Origin: JALQTD01 sp964390365
GTDB lineage: Bacteria > Bacteroidota > Bacteroidia > Flavobacteriales_D > Sanyastnellaceae
Assembly: GCA_964390365.1 (NCBI GenBank)
Contig: CAYMHW010000017.1
Span: 1-31,470, forward strand
Direction of reading: 5' to 3'
Length of the DNA stretch: 31,470 bases
The notes beneath the pieces are model-generated. The model was not told where the DNA came from. It saw only the letters and a program-made list of their open reading frames with translations, and searched no databases. Of the stretch, positions 1-7,897 are shown piece by piece; positions within the stretch are counted from its first letter, which is position 1; each line of letters opens with the position of its first letter. The position numbers and the translations under genes were made by a program.

Positions 1-1311
1 GGCAAGACGGTGATCATCGACTTCTCTGCAACGTGGTGCGGTCCTTGCTGGAACTACCACAACACGCACATTTTGCGTGACTTGCACGACACGTTCGGTC
101 CGAACGGAACGAACGATTTGGTGGTCTTCTTCTTCGAAGGCGACGACTCCACCACCAACGCGGATTTGAACGGAACGGGACCCAGCACGGCTGGTGACTG
201 GGTGACGGGCACCACTTACCCGATCGTGGACAACACGGGCGGCATCTTCGATGATTACGCTGGTGCATACTTCCCAACGATTTACACGATTTGCCCCGAC
301 GGCATCCTCGTGGAATCGGGACAAGTTTCGTTCGACGACCACGTGGCCATCGCGTTCGCTGACTGCGAAAACGACATCACGGGTGCGGCTCCCTTGGTGG
401 ACTACACCGGCGACTTCGTTGCTTGCTCTAACGGCTGGAACGCTTCGGTGGACATGACGAACTTCGGTTCTGACGACGTGACGGCTGCTACCTTCTCGGT
501 GACGGTCGGCGGCGTGGCTCAGCCGGACGTTGAGTGGACGGGTACGCTCGCTTCAGGTGCGACGACTTCTGTCGACTGCGGCGCTTACACGGCTACGGGC
601 GAAGTGAGCATCGAGTTGTACTCCGTGAACGGAAACGCTTGGTCTTCTGCCGCTGACTTGACGGTCGCATCGGCTACGGAAGGCACGTCCCTCATCAAGA
701 TCACGATCCTCACCGACAACTGGGGTGAAGAAACCGCGTGGGAGGTCATCGACGACATGGGCAACGTGTACGGAAGCTCTGGCTTCAACACGTACGCTGA
801 CAACACGGAGTACGTGGAGTGGGTGAGCGTTCCGAGCACGGGATGCTACTCGTTCAAGGCATACGACGCTTACGGCGACGGCATGTACGCGACCCAGTGG
901 GGTGGCACGAACGGCGCAGTCACTGTCGAGACGTACGACGACAACTTGGAGGTGGCTTCGACCATCTGGACGTACAACGGAACGTACAACTACGCTGAAG
1001 CGGCTGCAGGCATGGAGATCACCTCGGTGAACGTGGGCGTTGAGGAGGCTTCAATCGAAGCAACCATGGACGTCTTCCCGAACCCGGTGGTGAACAACGC
1101 GACCATCGCCTTCAACATGCCGGTTGCTGGCAACGCTTCGATCACGGTGTACAACCTCATCGGTGCGCAGGTCATGAACCTCGGATTGGGCACGGTGCCT
1201 GCTGGTGAGCAGCGCCACGTCCTCGACATGAGCAACTTGGAAGCTGGTGTTTACCTGGTTTCTGTCGAAGCAGCTGGTGAACTCCACACCTTGCGCGTTA
1301 CGAAGAAGTAA
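1..1311 (+). CDS. Thioredoxin-fold protein with T9SS sorting domain (5' truncated)
   Basis: The reading frame is open from base 1, so the start lies outside the window. The visible part begins inside a thioredoxin-like domain: a beta strand (GKTVIIDFSATW) leads into the active-site motif CGPC, followed by a helix and a long beta-rich region. The middle (about 690-1010) contains a Cys-poor beta domain with a DAYGDGM motif, of a type common in secreted Bacteroidota proteins. The last ~75 residues form a type A T9SS sorting domain, with PNPVVNN followed by GVYLVSVE and a basic end (TKK). The likely role is a redox-active or adhesive protein exported across the outer membrane by T9SS and anchored at the surface. 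Whether the CGPC pair acts as a reductase cannot be told without the N-terminus. Codon use is strongly biased toward NNC, consistent with high expression. A strong terminator follows. Confidence 0.85.
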   Translation, partial: GKTVIIDFSATWCGPCWNYHNTHILRDLHDTFGPNGTNDLVVFFFEGDDSTTNADLNGTGPSTAGDWVTGTTYPIVDNTGGIFDDYAGAYFPTIYTICPDGILVESGQVSFDDHVAIAFADCENDITGAAPLVDYTGDFVACSNGWNASVDMTNFGSDDVTAATFSVTVGGVAQPDVEWTGTLASGATTSVDCGAYTATGEVSIELYSVNGNAWSSAADLTVASATEGTSLIKITILTDNWGEETAWEVIDDMGNVYGSSGFNTYADNTEYVEWVSVPSTGCYSFKAYDAYGDGMYATQWGGTNGAVTVETYDDNLEVASTIWTYNGTYNYAEAAAGMEITSVNVGVEEASIEATMDVFPNPVVNNATIAFNMPVAGNASITVYNLIGAQVMNLGLGTVPAGEQRHVLDMSNLEAGVYLVSVEAAGELHTLRVTKK

Positions 1312-1331
1312 TCGCATTGAAACGATCTGGA

Positions 1332-1362
1332 ACCGCGCTCCTTCGGGGGCGCGGTTTTTTTT
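1332..1362 (+). terminator. Rho-independent terminator of the thioredoxin-fold gene
   Basis: A 10-bp stem (ACCGCGCTCC paired with GGGGCGCGGT, one G-T wobble) closes a TTCG tetraloop and is followed directly by a run of eight T. It lies 20 bp after the stop codon at 1311 and separates this gene from the Omp28-like gene. Confidence 0.9.
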
Positions 1363-1390
1363 GTATCCGGTCGGAACGCAAGGGTCGCCG

Positions 1391-1398
1391 TATATTCG
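1391..1398 (+). promoter_or_regulatory. Putative -7 box of the Omp28-like gene
   Basis: TATATTCG matches the Bacteroidota primary sigma -7 consensus TAnnTTTG at all but one fixed position. It ends 19 nt before the ATG at 1418, a distance shared with the boxes before 16651 and 14605. No clear TTG -33 element was seen at the usual spacing. Confidence 0.45.
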
Positions 1399-1417
1399 AG
1401 GTTCAGAATCGGTCGAA

Positions 1418-2290
1418 ATGAAACTCCTTCCTTTGTTGCGCACTGGCCTGTTGGTCGTCGCTGCGGTGTCCTTGAATCGGTGTGACGTCATCGAAGACCC
1501 GGTGTTGCCTCAACCTGCGGGGTATCGGGTTGATTTGTACGGAGAACCTCCGGTTTTTGATGCGGTCAGCAGCACCGTTCAGCGGGTGCTTGTCGAGGAC
1601 TTCACCGCGCACCAATGCGGCAACTGCCCCGATGCCGCTGTCATCGCCGAAGGATTGGCGACGGATGAACGGGTGGCTGTGATGGCCATTCATGCGGGGA
1701 ATTTGGCCTTGACGGACGACGACCACTTCGATACGGACTGGACGACGGAAGAAGGGGATGTGTTCTGGGACCAATTGGAATTCCAAGCCAATCCCATCGG
1801 TCGCATCAACCGACTGCCCAATCCCGGGAACTTCTTCGCGCCCGCTCAGTGGGGGGATGAAACCGACGCGGCGTTGGCGATGGAGCCGGTGCTGCACCTC
1901 GATGGGGAAGCGGAATTCGTGCCGGGCAACGCCCACCTCAACGTGCACATTTACGGGCAGGCGTTTGCCGAGACGAGCAGCCCCGTCAACCTCGCGGTGC
2001 TCGTGCTCGAGTCGCACATCATCGATTACCAACTGGACTACAGTGCTGTCGGGAATCCCGTGGTACCTGATTACGAGTTCAACCACGTGTTGCGCGGATC
2101 CTTGAACGGTGCCTTGGGCTTGGGCTTTGGCGACCTCGGTGATGGCATGCAGGTCGGGGAAACCGCACTTGCGTCCTTCACGTACTCGTGGCCCGATGCG
2201 TGGGAGATTGAAAACGCCACGCTGCTCGCCGTCGCCACCGACGGAGATGGGGTCGTCTTGAACGTCCTTGAACTGCATCCCGGAGAATGA
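1418..2290 (+). CDS. Omp28-like outer membrane lipoprotein
   Basis: A 290-residue protein. The start at 1418 is chosen because it gives an N-terminal hydrophobic segment (residues 4-20) ending in a cysteine (Cys22, SLNRC), a loose lipobox of the type Bacteroidota accept; upstream sequence in frame is the terminator and promoter region. Residues 55-150 resemble the Omp28 family: VLVEDFTAHQCGNCP with a CxxC at 67-70, then a loop with AIHAGN and a later NPIGRINR motif. Omp28 proteins are outer-membrane-associated with a thioredoxin-like fold; their biochemical role is not well established. The gene follows another thioredoxin-fold gene and overlaps the next gene by 4 bp (ATGA at 2287), so the two are probably translated together. 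Family assignment is fairly firm; function is open. Confidence 0.78.
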   Translation: MKLLPLLRTGLLVVAAVSLNRCDVIEDPVLPQPAGYRVDLYGEPPVFDAVSSTVQRVLVEDFTAHQCGNCPDAAVIAEGLATDERVAVMAIHAGNLALTDDDHFDTDWTTEEGDVFWDQLEFQANPIGRINRLPNPGNFFAPAQWGDETDAALAMEPVLHLDGEAEFVPGNAHLNVHIYGQAFAETSSPVNLAVLVLESHIIDYQLDYSAVGNPVVPDYEFNHVLRGSLNGALGLGFGDLGDGMQVGETALASFTYSWPDAWEIENATLLAVATDGDGVVLNVLELHPGE

Positions 2291-2904
2291 GGACCGGGCT
2301 GTTGGTGCTCGTGTTGGGGCTGGCCACGGCACTTGCCGCCCAAGAGCCGCTGCGGTTTGCAGGATCGGTGTACGCCGGAGTCAGCGCAAGCCAAATCCAC
2401 GGCGATGGGGTGTCGGGCTTCGACAAGTTTGGCGTGACGGGCGGGCCGCTGCTCGAAATTTCGCGTGGGGATGTGGCGTGGGAATGGGGGCTGCTGTACA
2501 CGCAGAAGGGCAGCCGCAAAGTCCCGAATCCCAAAGCCGGCGACTACTCCACCTGGCGGTACCGGTTCACCTACCTCGACGTGCCCGTGGTGCGGATTTG
2601 GCGGCCCGAATCGTGGTGGTGGTTTGGCTTGGGCGTGCAGCCGAGTTTGTTGCTGAACGCGGAGGAGGATTTCTTCAGCACGGGGTATTCGCCCCTGACC
2701 ACGCCGGAGTTGAAAGGCGTGGACGTGGGCGTGCTCGGCCTTGTCGGCGTGGAATACACCGAGGCCTTGACCTTTGAATTGCGCATGAGCCAAAGCGCCG
2801 TTCCCATCTCCGAACGGCCCGATGCCCCCGTCATGCGGTGGGACAATTTCCTCATGAACATGGCCCTTCAGCTGGGACTGAAGCTTCAGTTCAATTCGAA
2901 CTGA
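2287..2904 (+). CDS. Small outer membrane beta-barrel protein (PorT-like family)
   Basis: A 205-residue protein. It has a signal peptide (residues 1-18, ending ALAAQ), then alternating hydrophobic strands typical of an eight-stranded barrel: SVYAGVSASQ, GGPLLEIS, WEWGLLYTQKGSR, FTYLDVPVV, WWFGLGVQPSLLL, VGVLGLVGVEY, and a final ALQLGLKLQFN strand. This is the pattern of the OMP_b-brl_2 family (PF13568) found throughout Bacteroidota. Its start overlaps the stop of the Omp28-like gene in ATGA, indicating translational coupling and perhaps partnership in the outer membrane. It ends one base before the convergent Vps10-like gene, with no terminator between them. Confidence 0.75.
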   Translation: MRTGLLVLVLGLATALAAQEPLRFAGSVYAGVSASQIHGDGVSGFDKFGVTGGPLLEISRGDVAWEWGLLYTQKGSRKVPNPKAGDYSTWRYRFTYLDVPVVRIWRPESWWWFGLGVQPSLLLNAEEDFFSTGYSPLTTPELKGVDVGVLGLVGVEYTEALTFELRMSQSAVPISERPDAPVMRWDNFLMNMALQLGLKLQFNSN

Positions 2905-2905
2905 A

Positions 2906-5900
2906 TCACTCGACTTGACCGGCAGCGTTGAAGATGCGCTCGGGCGAGCGATCGAGACCGGTGACCGCTGCGAGCCACGTGGCCCAAATGCCGTCCATCA
3001 CTTCGGCGACCGCGTTTTCCAGTTCAGTCGTTTCTGAATCGAGGATTTCGGCGGCGCGGAGGGCGTTGGTGCCGAGGGCTGTGGTTTCGTCGATGCGCCC
3101 CAAGGCCGTCCAGAGGTCGTCGCTCAGACGCCGGGTGACGTGGTCGTAGCCTTGAAAGCCGCGCGGGGTCGTCCACCGTTCTTCGACGCGGTGGAGTTCG
3201 GTGCGCAGGGAGTCCGAGAGCTCGTCGAGGGTTTCGCGTTCGCCCTTCGGAAGGTGCGACCACGTGGGCTTCACGGCGTCGATCGTGGCGAGGGCGCGGG
3301 CGACTTCTTGGAGGGCCTCGTCGGCGCGGGCTGCGATGGCGTGGACGGCGCGGATTTGGGCTTGGGCGGCGGAGGCCGCTTCGGCGTCGTAGGGGACGCG
3401 CGGGTCGGGGCGCACGGTCAGGGTTGCACGGGACACGTTGGGACCGAGTTCCATGACGATTTCGTAGGTGCCGGGCAGGGCTTCGGGCCCGCTGCCGGGG
3501 ACCTCATCGCTGAGTTCCCGCAAGCCACGGCGGGGCCAGTGGATGCCGTCGGTGGACAGCTCCCAGCGGGCCTGTTGCAGGCCGGGTTCGGGGTCCCATT
3601 GCATGCGGCGGATGGTGTCGCCGGAGGCGTCGAGGATGGACACGTGGAGGTCACCGGTGCCGTAGGCTGCGGCCGTATCGGGGGCGATGTAGTAGGGCCA
3701 GAGGGCTCCGCTGTTGCGGTTTTGGCCTTCCCAAATCGGATCCCCCGGAAACCGCGCACCCGCAGGACGCGCCCGCGTCACAGAAAAGGCATCCCGCGGC
3801 GCGAACGCCCGCAAACCCTCCGAGAACACGCCATTGCCCTCCGTCGCCAACGCGCGCAACGGCTGCAGGTCATCGATGACGTACGCCGCGCGGCCAAAAG
3901 TCCCAAGGATCAAATCGCCCCACTCCGGATGGATGACCAAATCCCGCACCGGCACACTCGGCAAATCGTGCGTCCAGCGCTGCCAATTCACCCCCCGGTC
4001 GAAGCTGACGTACAGCCCGCCCTCCGTGCCGAGGAACAGCAACGACTCCGCGACCGGATCCTGGGCCACGCACAGCGCATGGCCTTGTATCCCGCTGCCG
4101 TCGAGCACCAACCGTTCCCACGATTCCCCGGAATCCGTGGTCCGATAGAGGTAGGGCTGGTCGTCCCCGCGGCGGTAGTCGTTGACGACCACGTAGACCT
4201 CGCTCGGCTGGTGGGGGCTGACGTGGATTTGGGGAATCCAGGCGCCTTGGGGGAACCGCTTGATTTCGGCGGCGTGGTCGCGCCACGTGGCCCCGCCATC
4301 CGTCGTATGCTGCAACCGCCCATCGTCGGTTCCGACCCAAATCTCCTCCGCGCTCGCCGGGGCGATGCACAGGATGGTGCAGTGGTTCTCGGCTTGGGTC
4401 GCGTCGATGGTCAGGCCGCCCGAAGTGGCCTGGTGCAACTTCCCCGGGTCGTTCGTGGTCAAATCCGGGCTCAGCACCCGCCAGCTCGCCCCCCGATCGC
4501 TCGAGTGGTGCAGGAACTGCGAACCGAAGTACAGCCCGTCAGCGTCATTTGGATCCAAGCTCAGCGCCGCATTCCAAGCGAAGCGCAAGGCCACCGAATC
4601 CGGGCGCACCGGCTGGATGGACTGCGACCTCCCCGTCCGCCGGTCGATGCGGGAAATGGAGCCGCCCTGGTACATGGCGTACACCGTGTGCTCGTCCACG
4701 GGCTGCACGTCGAACCCGTCCCCGAACAGCACCTCCTGCCAATCCTCGTTCCGGATGCCGCCCTGGTGCCACACCTCGCTCGGCCCGACCCACGAACCGT
4801 TGTCCTGCATGCCCCCGTAAATGTTGTACGGCGTGGCGTTGTCCACCGCAATGTGGTAAAATTGGCCGAGCGGCAGGTTCTCCACGAAGTCCCAGGTCTT
4901 GCCCCCGTCGCGGCTGATGTTCAAGCCCCCGTCGTTCCCGTCGAGCATGAAATCGGGATCGTCGGGGTGAATGAAAAACGCGTGGTGGTCGGGGTGCACG
5001 CCGCTGTACGGCAGGATGGTTTCGAAGGTCCGCCCGCCGTCCGTGCTCTCATCGACCATGCTGTAGAGGTTGAACAGGTGGTCGGGATCGGTCGGATCGG
5101 CATGAATTTCAGCGTAGTAGAACGGGCGATTGCCCACCTCCTTGTCTTGGACCAAACCCCATTTCCGCCCGCCATCCTCCGACCGGTACAACCCCGTGCC
5201 CGACTCCGCCTCGATCAACGCGTACACGATGTCCGGATCCGCCGCGCTCATCGCCAGCCCCATCCGGCCCAACTTCCCACCCGGCAACCCCGTCTCCGCG
5301 TCCAGCCGCGTCCACGCGTCCCCCCCATCGTGCGTCACGTACAGGCCGCTGCCTGCCCCGCCGCTCGTGAAGGTCCACGGCTTGCGGTGAAAGCTCCACA
5401 TCGCCACGAACAGCTTGTCCGGATTCGAGGGGTCGAGCACCAGCTCGGCCACCCCCGTCGAATCGTCCACGAACAGCACGTGATCCCAGGTCTTCCCCCC
5501 ATCCGTGGTCTTGTACACCCCGCGATCCGGACCCGGAGCCCAGGCGGAACCCGTCGCCCCCACCCACACCGTCTTCGGGTCGTCCGGGTGCACGATGACC
5601 CGGTGGATGTTGCGCGTCGCCTCGAGGCCCATGCAGTCCCAGCTCGCCCCGCCGTCGATGCTCCGGTAGACCCCAAGCCCGCTCGAATGCGAGTTCCGCG
5701 GGTTTCCCTCCCCCGTCCCGACCCAAATCGCATCGGGGTTCGAAGGCGCGATCGCCACGGCCCCGATGCTCTGCGTCGGCTGCTCGTCAAAGAGCGCCTC
5801 CCAAGTCAGCCCCGCACTCTCGCTTCGCCACAACCCCCCGCTCGCCGTGCCCGCATAAATCACCTCCGGCCGATCGCGCTCCACGGCAATCGCCGTCACC

Positions 5901-6022
5901 CGGCCGCTCATCGTGCCCGGCCCCACGTGCCGAACGTTCATGCCCTCCAAGAAGGACTCCACGTCTTGCGCCGAAACCAGCAGGGGTGCTGCCAGGAGGG
6001 CGAGGAAAATGCGCTGCTTCAT
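2906..6022 (-). CDS. Vps10/sortilin-like BNR-repeat beta-propeller protein, exported
   Basis: A 1038-residue protein with a clear signal peptide (MKQRIFLALLAAPLLVSAQ). Roughly residues 25-730 are beta-propeller repeats carrying many Asp-box motifs (S/TxDGGxxW): examples are SIDGGASW, TTDGGKTW, SEDGGRKW, SRDGGKTW, SSDRGASW, TTDGGATW, TTDSGESW and SFDRGVNW. This is the signature of the sortilin-Vps10 / glycosidase-like BNR proteins found in many marine Bacteroidota. The last ~200 residues are a helical, charged tail (EALQEVARALAT..., ELHRVEERW) with no T9SS sorting domain, so it is probably periplasmic. Substrate and enzymatic activity are unknown; sialidase catalytic residues were not recognised. 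The start at 6022 overlaps the stop of the upstream LEA14-like gene (ATGA), so it is the last gene of a three-gene unit. Confidence 0.85.
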   Translation of the reverse strand: MKQRIFLALLAAPLLVSAQDVESFLEGMNVRHVGPGTMSGRVTAIAVERDRPEVIYAGTASGGLWRSESAGLTWEALFDEQPTQSIGAVAIAPSNPDAIWVGTGEGNPRNSHSSGLGVYRSIDGGASWDCMGLEATRNIHRVIVHPDDPKTVWVGATGSAWAPGPDRGVYKTTDGGKTWDHVLFVDDSTGVAELVLDPSNPDKLFVAMWSFHRKPWTFTSGGAGSGLYVTHDGGDAWTRLDAETGLPGGKLGRMGLAMSAADPDIVYALIEAESGTGLYRSEDGGRKWGLVQDKEVGNRPFYYAEIHADPTDPDHLFNLYSMVDESTDGGRTFETILPYSGVHPDHHAFFIHPDDPDFMLDGNDGGLNISRDGGKTWDFVENLPLGQFYHIAVDNATPYNIYGGMQDNGSWVGPSEVWHQGGIRNEDWQEVLFGDGFDVQPVDEHTVYAMYQGGSISRIDRRTGRSQSIQPVRPDSVALRFAWNAALSLDPNDADGLYFGSQFLHHSSDRGASWRVLSPDLTTNDPGKLHQATSGGLTIDATQAENHCTILCIAPASAEEIWVGTDDGRLQHTTDGGATWRDHAAEIKRFPQGAWIPQIHVSPHQPSEVYVVVNDYRRGDDQPYLYRTTDSGESWERLVLDGSGIQGHALCVAQDPVAESLLFLGTEGGLYVSFDRGVNWQRWTHDLPSVPVRDLVIHPEWGDLILGTFGRAAYVIDDLQPLRALATEGNGVFSEGLRAFAPRDAFSVTRARPAGARFPGDPIWEGQNRNSGALWPYYIAPDTAAAYGTGDLHVSILDASGDTIRRMQWDPEPGLQQARWELSTDGIHWPRRGLRELSDEVPGSGPEALPGTYEIVMELGPNVSRATLTVRPDPRVPYDAEAASAAQAQIRAVHAIAARADEALQEVARALATIDAVKPTWSHLPKGERETLDELSDSLRTELHRVEERWTTPRGFQGYDHVTRRLSDDLWTALGRIDETTALGTNALRAAEILDSETTELENAVAEVMDGIWATWLAAVTGLDRSPERIFNAAGQVE

Positions 6023-6468
6023 TTGGTCAGTCCAATTTGCTCAACGGCGCGCACGGGCACGGTCACGGGAATGCCCCACGCCTTGCCCGTGACGGTGCCT
6101 TCCGCGCGAAGCTCCACCTCGCCGCCCGTCAAAAAGTTCATCAATTCGTTCTTCAAAATCGCGGCAATGGCCCCCGGCTCACTCGCAACTTCGAGCGAAA
6201 TCGTCGACTCCGCCTGAGCCGGCAACTCCACGGGCTCCGACAAGTCCACCTTGCCCACCCGCTGATCGCGCACGAACAGGTAAACCTCGCTGTCGAGCGC
6301 CTTGACGGGGTAGCGGTTCGGGTTGAACAACCGCACGTCCATCGTGCCGTTGAATCCCTGCAGCGTGAGCTGGCCGTCGGTCAGTCCGCTGACTTCGCGC
6401 ACTTCCAATTCTTGGTAGCAACCCGTCAGGCCGACCACCACGAGCAACGCCCAGAGCCACCGCATCAT
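6019..6468 (-). CDS. LEA type 2 (LEA14-like) lipoprotein
   Basis: A 149-residue protein. The N-terminus is a lipoprotein signal peptide with an LTGC lipobox (Cys17). The remainder is a single beta-sandwich-type domain with the features of the LEA14/WHy fold: VRLFNPNRYPVKALDSEVYLFV (NPN motif typical of the family), an ELPAQAESTISLEV strand, and a VELRAEGTVTGKAWGIPVTVPV end. Bacteroidota encode many such small lipoproteins; their role is unknown, perhaps envelope stabilisation. It overlaps the dipeptidase gene upstream (4 bp, using the first of two tandem ATGs) and the Vps10-like gene downstream (4 bp), so all three are probably co-translated. Confidence 0.78.
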   Translation of the reverse strand: MMRWLWALLVVVGLTGCYQELEVREVSGLTDGQLTLQGFNGTMDVRLFNPNRYPVKALDSEVYLFVRDQRVGKVDLSEPVELPAQAESTISLEVASEPGAIAAILKNELMNFLTGGEVELRAEGTVTGKAWGIPVTVPVRAVEQIGLTK

Positions 6469-7856
6469 TTGGCCTGGTGCAATGCCGCAAAGTGCTTGTG
6501 GAACAACGGAATGGTCTCGATGCCCTTGAAGTAATTGAAGACGCCGTAATGCTCGTTGGGCGAGTGAATCGCATCGCTGTCAAGGCCAAATCCCATCAGC
6601 ACCGTCTTCAAGCCCAAGATCTGCTCGAAGCTCGCTACGATCGGAATCGACCCGCCCCCGCGGAACGGCACCGGCTTCCGCCCAAACGTCTCCTCCATCG
6701 CCGCCGACGCCGCTTGGTAAGCCACCGAATCCGTCGGCGTCACCGCGGGCTGCCCGCCGTGCATTGGCGTCACCTTGATCTTCACAGACGGAGGCGCAAT
6801 GCGGTGGAAGTGATCCACGAACTTCTTCGTGATGTCCTCGGGGTCTTGGTTCGGCACGAGGCGCATCGAAATCTTCGCATACGCCTTGCTCGCGATGACG
6901 GTTTTCGCGCCATCGCCCGTGTAGCCACCCCAAATCCCGTTCACATCCAACGTCGGCCGAATGCTCATGCGCTCCGCCGGCGAGTACCCCTTCTCCCCTT
7001 CAACCGCCCCGATGTCGATGCTCCGCTTGTACTCCTCCTCGCTGAACGGCGCCTCCGCCATCGCCGCCCGCTCTTCCGCGCTCAGCTCCACCACGTCGTC
7101 GTAAAAGCCCTCCACCGTGATGCGCTGGTCTTCGTCCTTCAAGGACGCGATCAGCTCGGCGAGGATGTTGATGGGGTTCGGGGCTGCACCGCCGTAGAGG
7201 CCTGAGTGCAGGTCCCGATTGGGGCCAGTCACCTCGACCTCGACGTAGCTCAGGCCGCGCAAGCCGACCGTGATGGACGGGATGTCGTTGGCGATGATGC
7301 CGGTGTCGCTCACGAGCACGATGTCAGCCGCGAGCCGCTCTTTGTGCGCCTCGAGAAACGGCTCCAGGTGTGCGCTCCCGACTTCCTCTTCGCCCTCGAT
7401 CATGAACTTGATGTTGCAAGCCAAACCGCCCGTCTGAGCCATCAACTCCAGCGCCTTCACGTGCATGAAGAATTGCCCCTTGTCATCGCAGGCCCCCCGC
7501 GCAAAAATCGCCCCCTCGGGATGCAGTGCCGTCTTCTTGATGACGGGCTCGAACGCGGGGCTTTCCCACAACTCCAGCGGGTCCGCCGGCTGCACGTCGT
7601 AGTGCCCGTAAACCAGCACGGTCGGCGCGGCCGGATCCACGAGGCGCTCCCCGTACACCACGGGATACCCTTCGGTCGGAATGATCTCCACGCCAGTCGC
7701 GCCCGCCTTCGTCAAGTGGTCCGCCACCGACTGCGCGCACCGCTGAACATCGCCGGCATACGCCGGATCCGCCGAAACCGACGGAATGCGGAGCAGGTCA
7801 AACAATTCTTCCAAGAACCGGTCGCGGTTCGCTTGCAGGTATTCGGATGCGTTCAT
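6465..7856 (-). CDS. M20 family dipeptidase (metallopeptidase)
   Basis: A 463-residue protein. The start at 7856 (MNASEYLQANRDRF) is where M20 dipeptidases normally begin; the frame is open further upstream but that part has no family character. Metal-binding and catalytic motifs of the family are visible: GHYDVQP (first metal His and bridging Asp region), GACDDKGQ, EGEEEVGS (catalytic Glu pair), a dimerisation domain with DLHSG, and a late GGGSIPIV / HSPNEHYG segment containing the last metal ligand. The family hydrolyses dipeptides or related N-acyl amino acids using two zinc ions in the cytoplasm. A TAACTTGC box lies 5 nt before the ATG. It leads a three-gene unit with the LEA14-like and Vps10-like genes. 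Confidence 0.93.
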   Translation of the reverse strand: MNASEYLQANRDRFLEELFDLLRIPSVSADPAYAGDVQRCAQSVADHLTKAGATGVEIIPTEGYPVVYGERLVDPAAPTVLVYGHYDVQPADPLELWESPAFEPVIKKTALHPEGAIFARGACDDKGQFFMHVKALELMAQTGGLACNIKFMIEGEEEVGSAHLEPFLEAHKERLAADIVLVSDTGIIANDIPSITVGLRGLSYVEVEVTGPNRDLHSGLYGGAAPNPINILAELIASLKDEDQRITVEGFYDDVVELSAEERAAMAEAPFSEEEYKRSIDIGAVEGEKGYSPAERMSIRPTLDVNGIWGGYTGDGAKTVIASKAYAKISMRLVPNQDPEDITKKFVDHFHRIAPPSVKIKVTPMHGGQPAVTPTDSVAYQAASAAMEETFGRKPVPFRGGGSIPIVASFEQILGLKTVLMGFGLDSDAIHSPNEHYGVFNYFKGIETIPLFHKHFAALHQAK

Positions 7857-7861
7857 GGGAT

Positions 7862-7869
7862 GCAAGTTA
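7862..7869 (-). promoter_or_regulatory. Putative TAnnTT box 5 nt before the dipeptidase start
   Basis: Reading the minus strand, TAACTTGC is followed by five bases (ATCCC) and the ATG. The same octamer with the same spacing precedes the DUF3299-like gene at 20417. The placement implies a transcript starting at or next to the ATG. Confidence 0.4.
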
Positions 7870-7897
7870 GCCCGCACCGGATAAGAACGCTTCGCCC

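Noticed and set aside
2890..2920. Terminators between convergent gene pairs (2904/2906, 18165/18166, 21354/21361)
   Set aside because: The gaps are 0-6 bp and no hairpin with a T run is visible; transcription presumably ends inside the opposite gene or by another mechanism.
3140..6217. A 1025-codon open frame antisense to the Vps10-like gene
   Set aside because: It is a shadow of a GC-rich coding strand: the product is Arg/Pro/Val-rich without family motifs, while the opposite strand encodes a signal peptide and eight Asp-box motifs.
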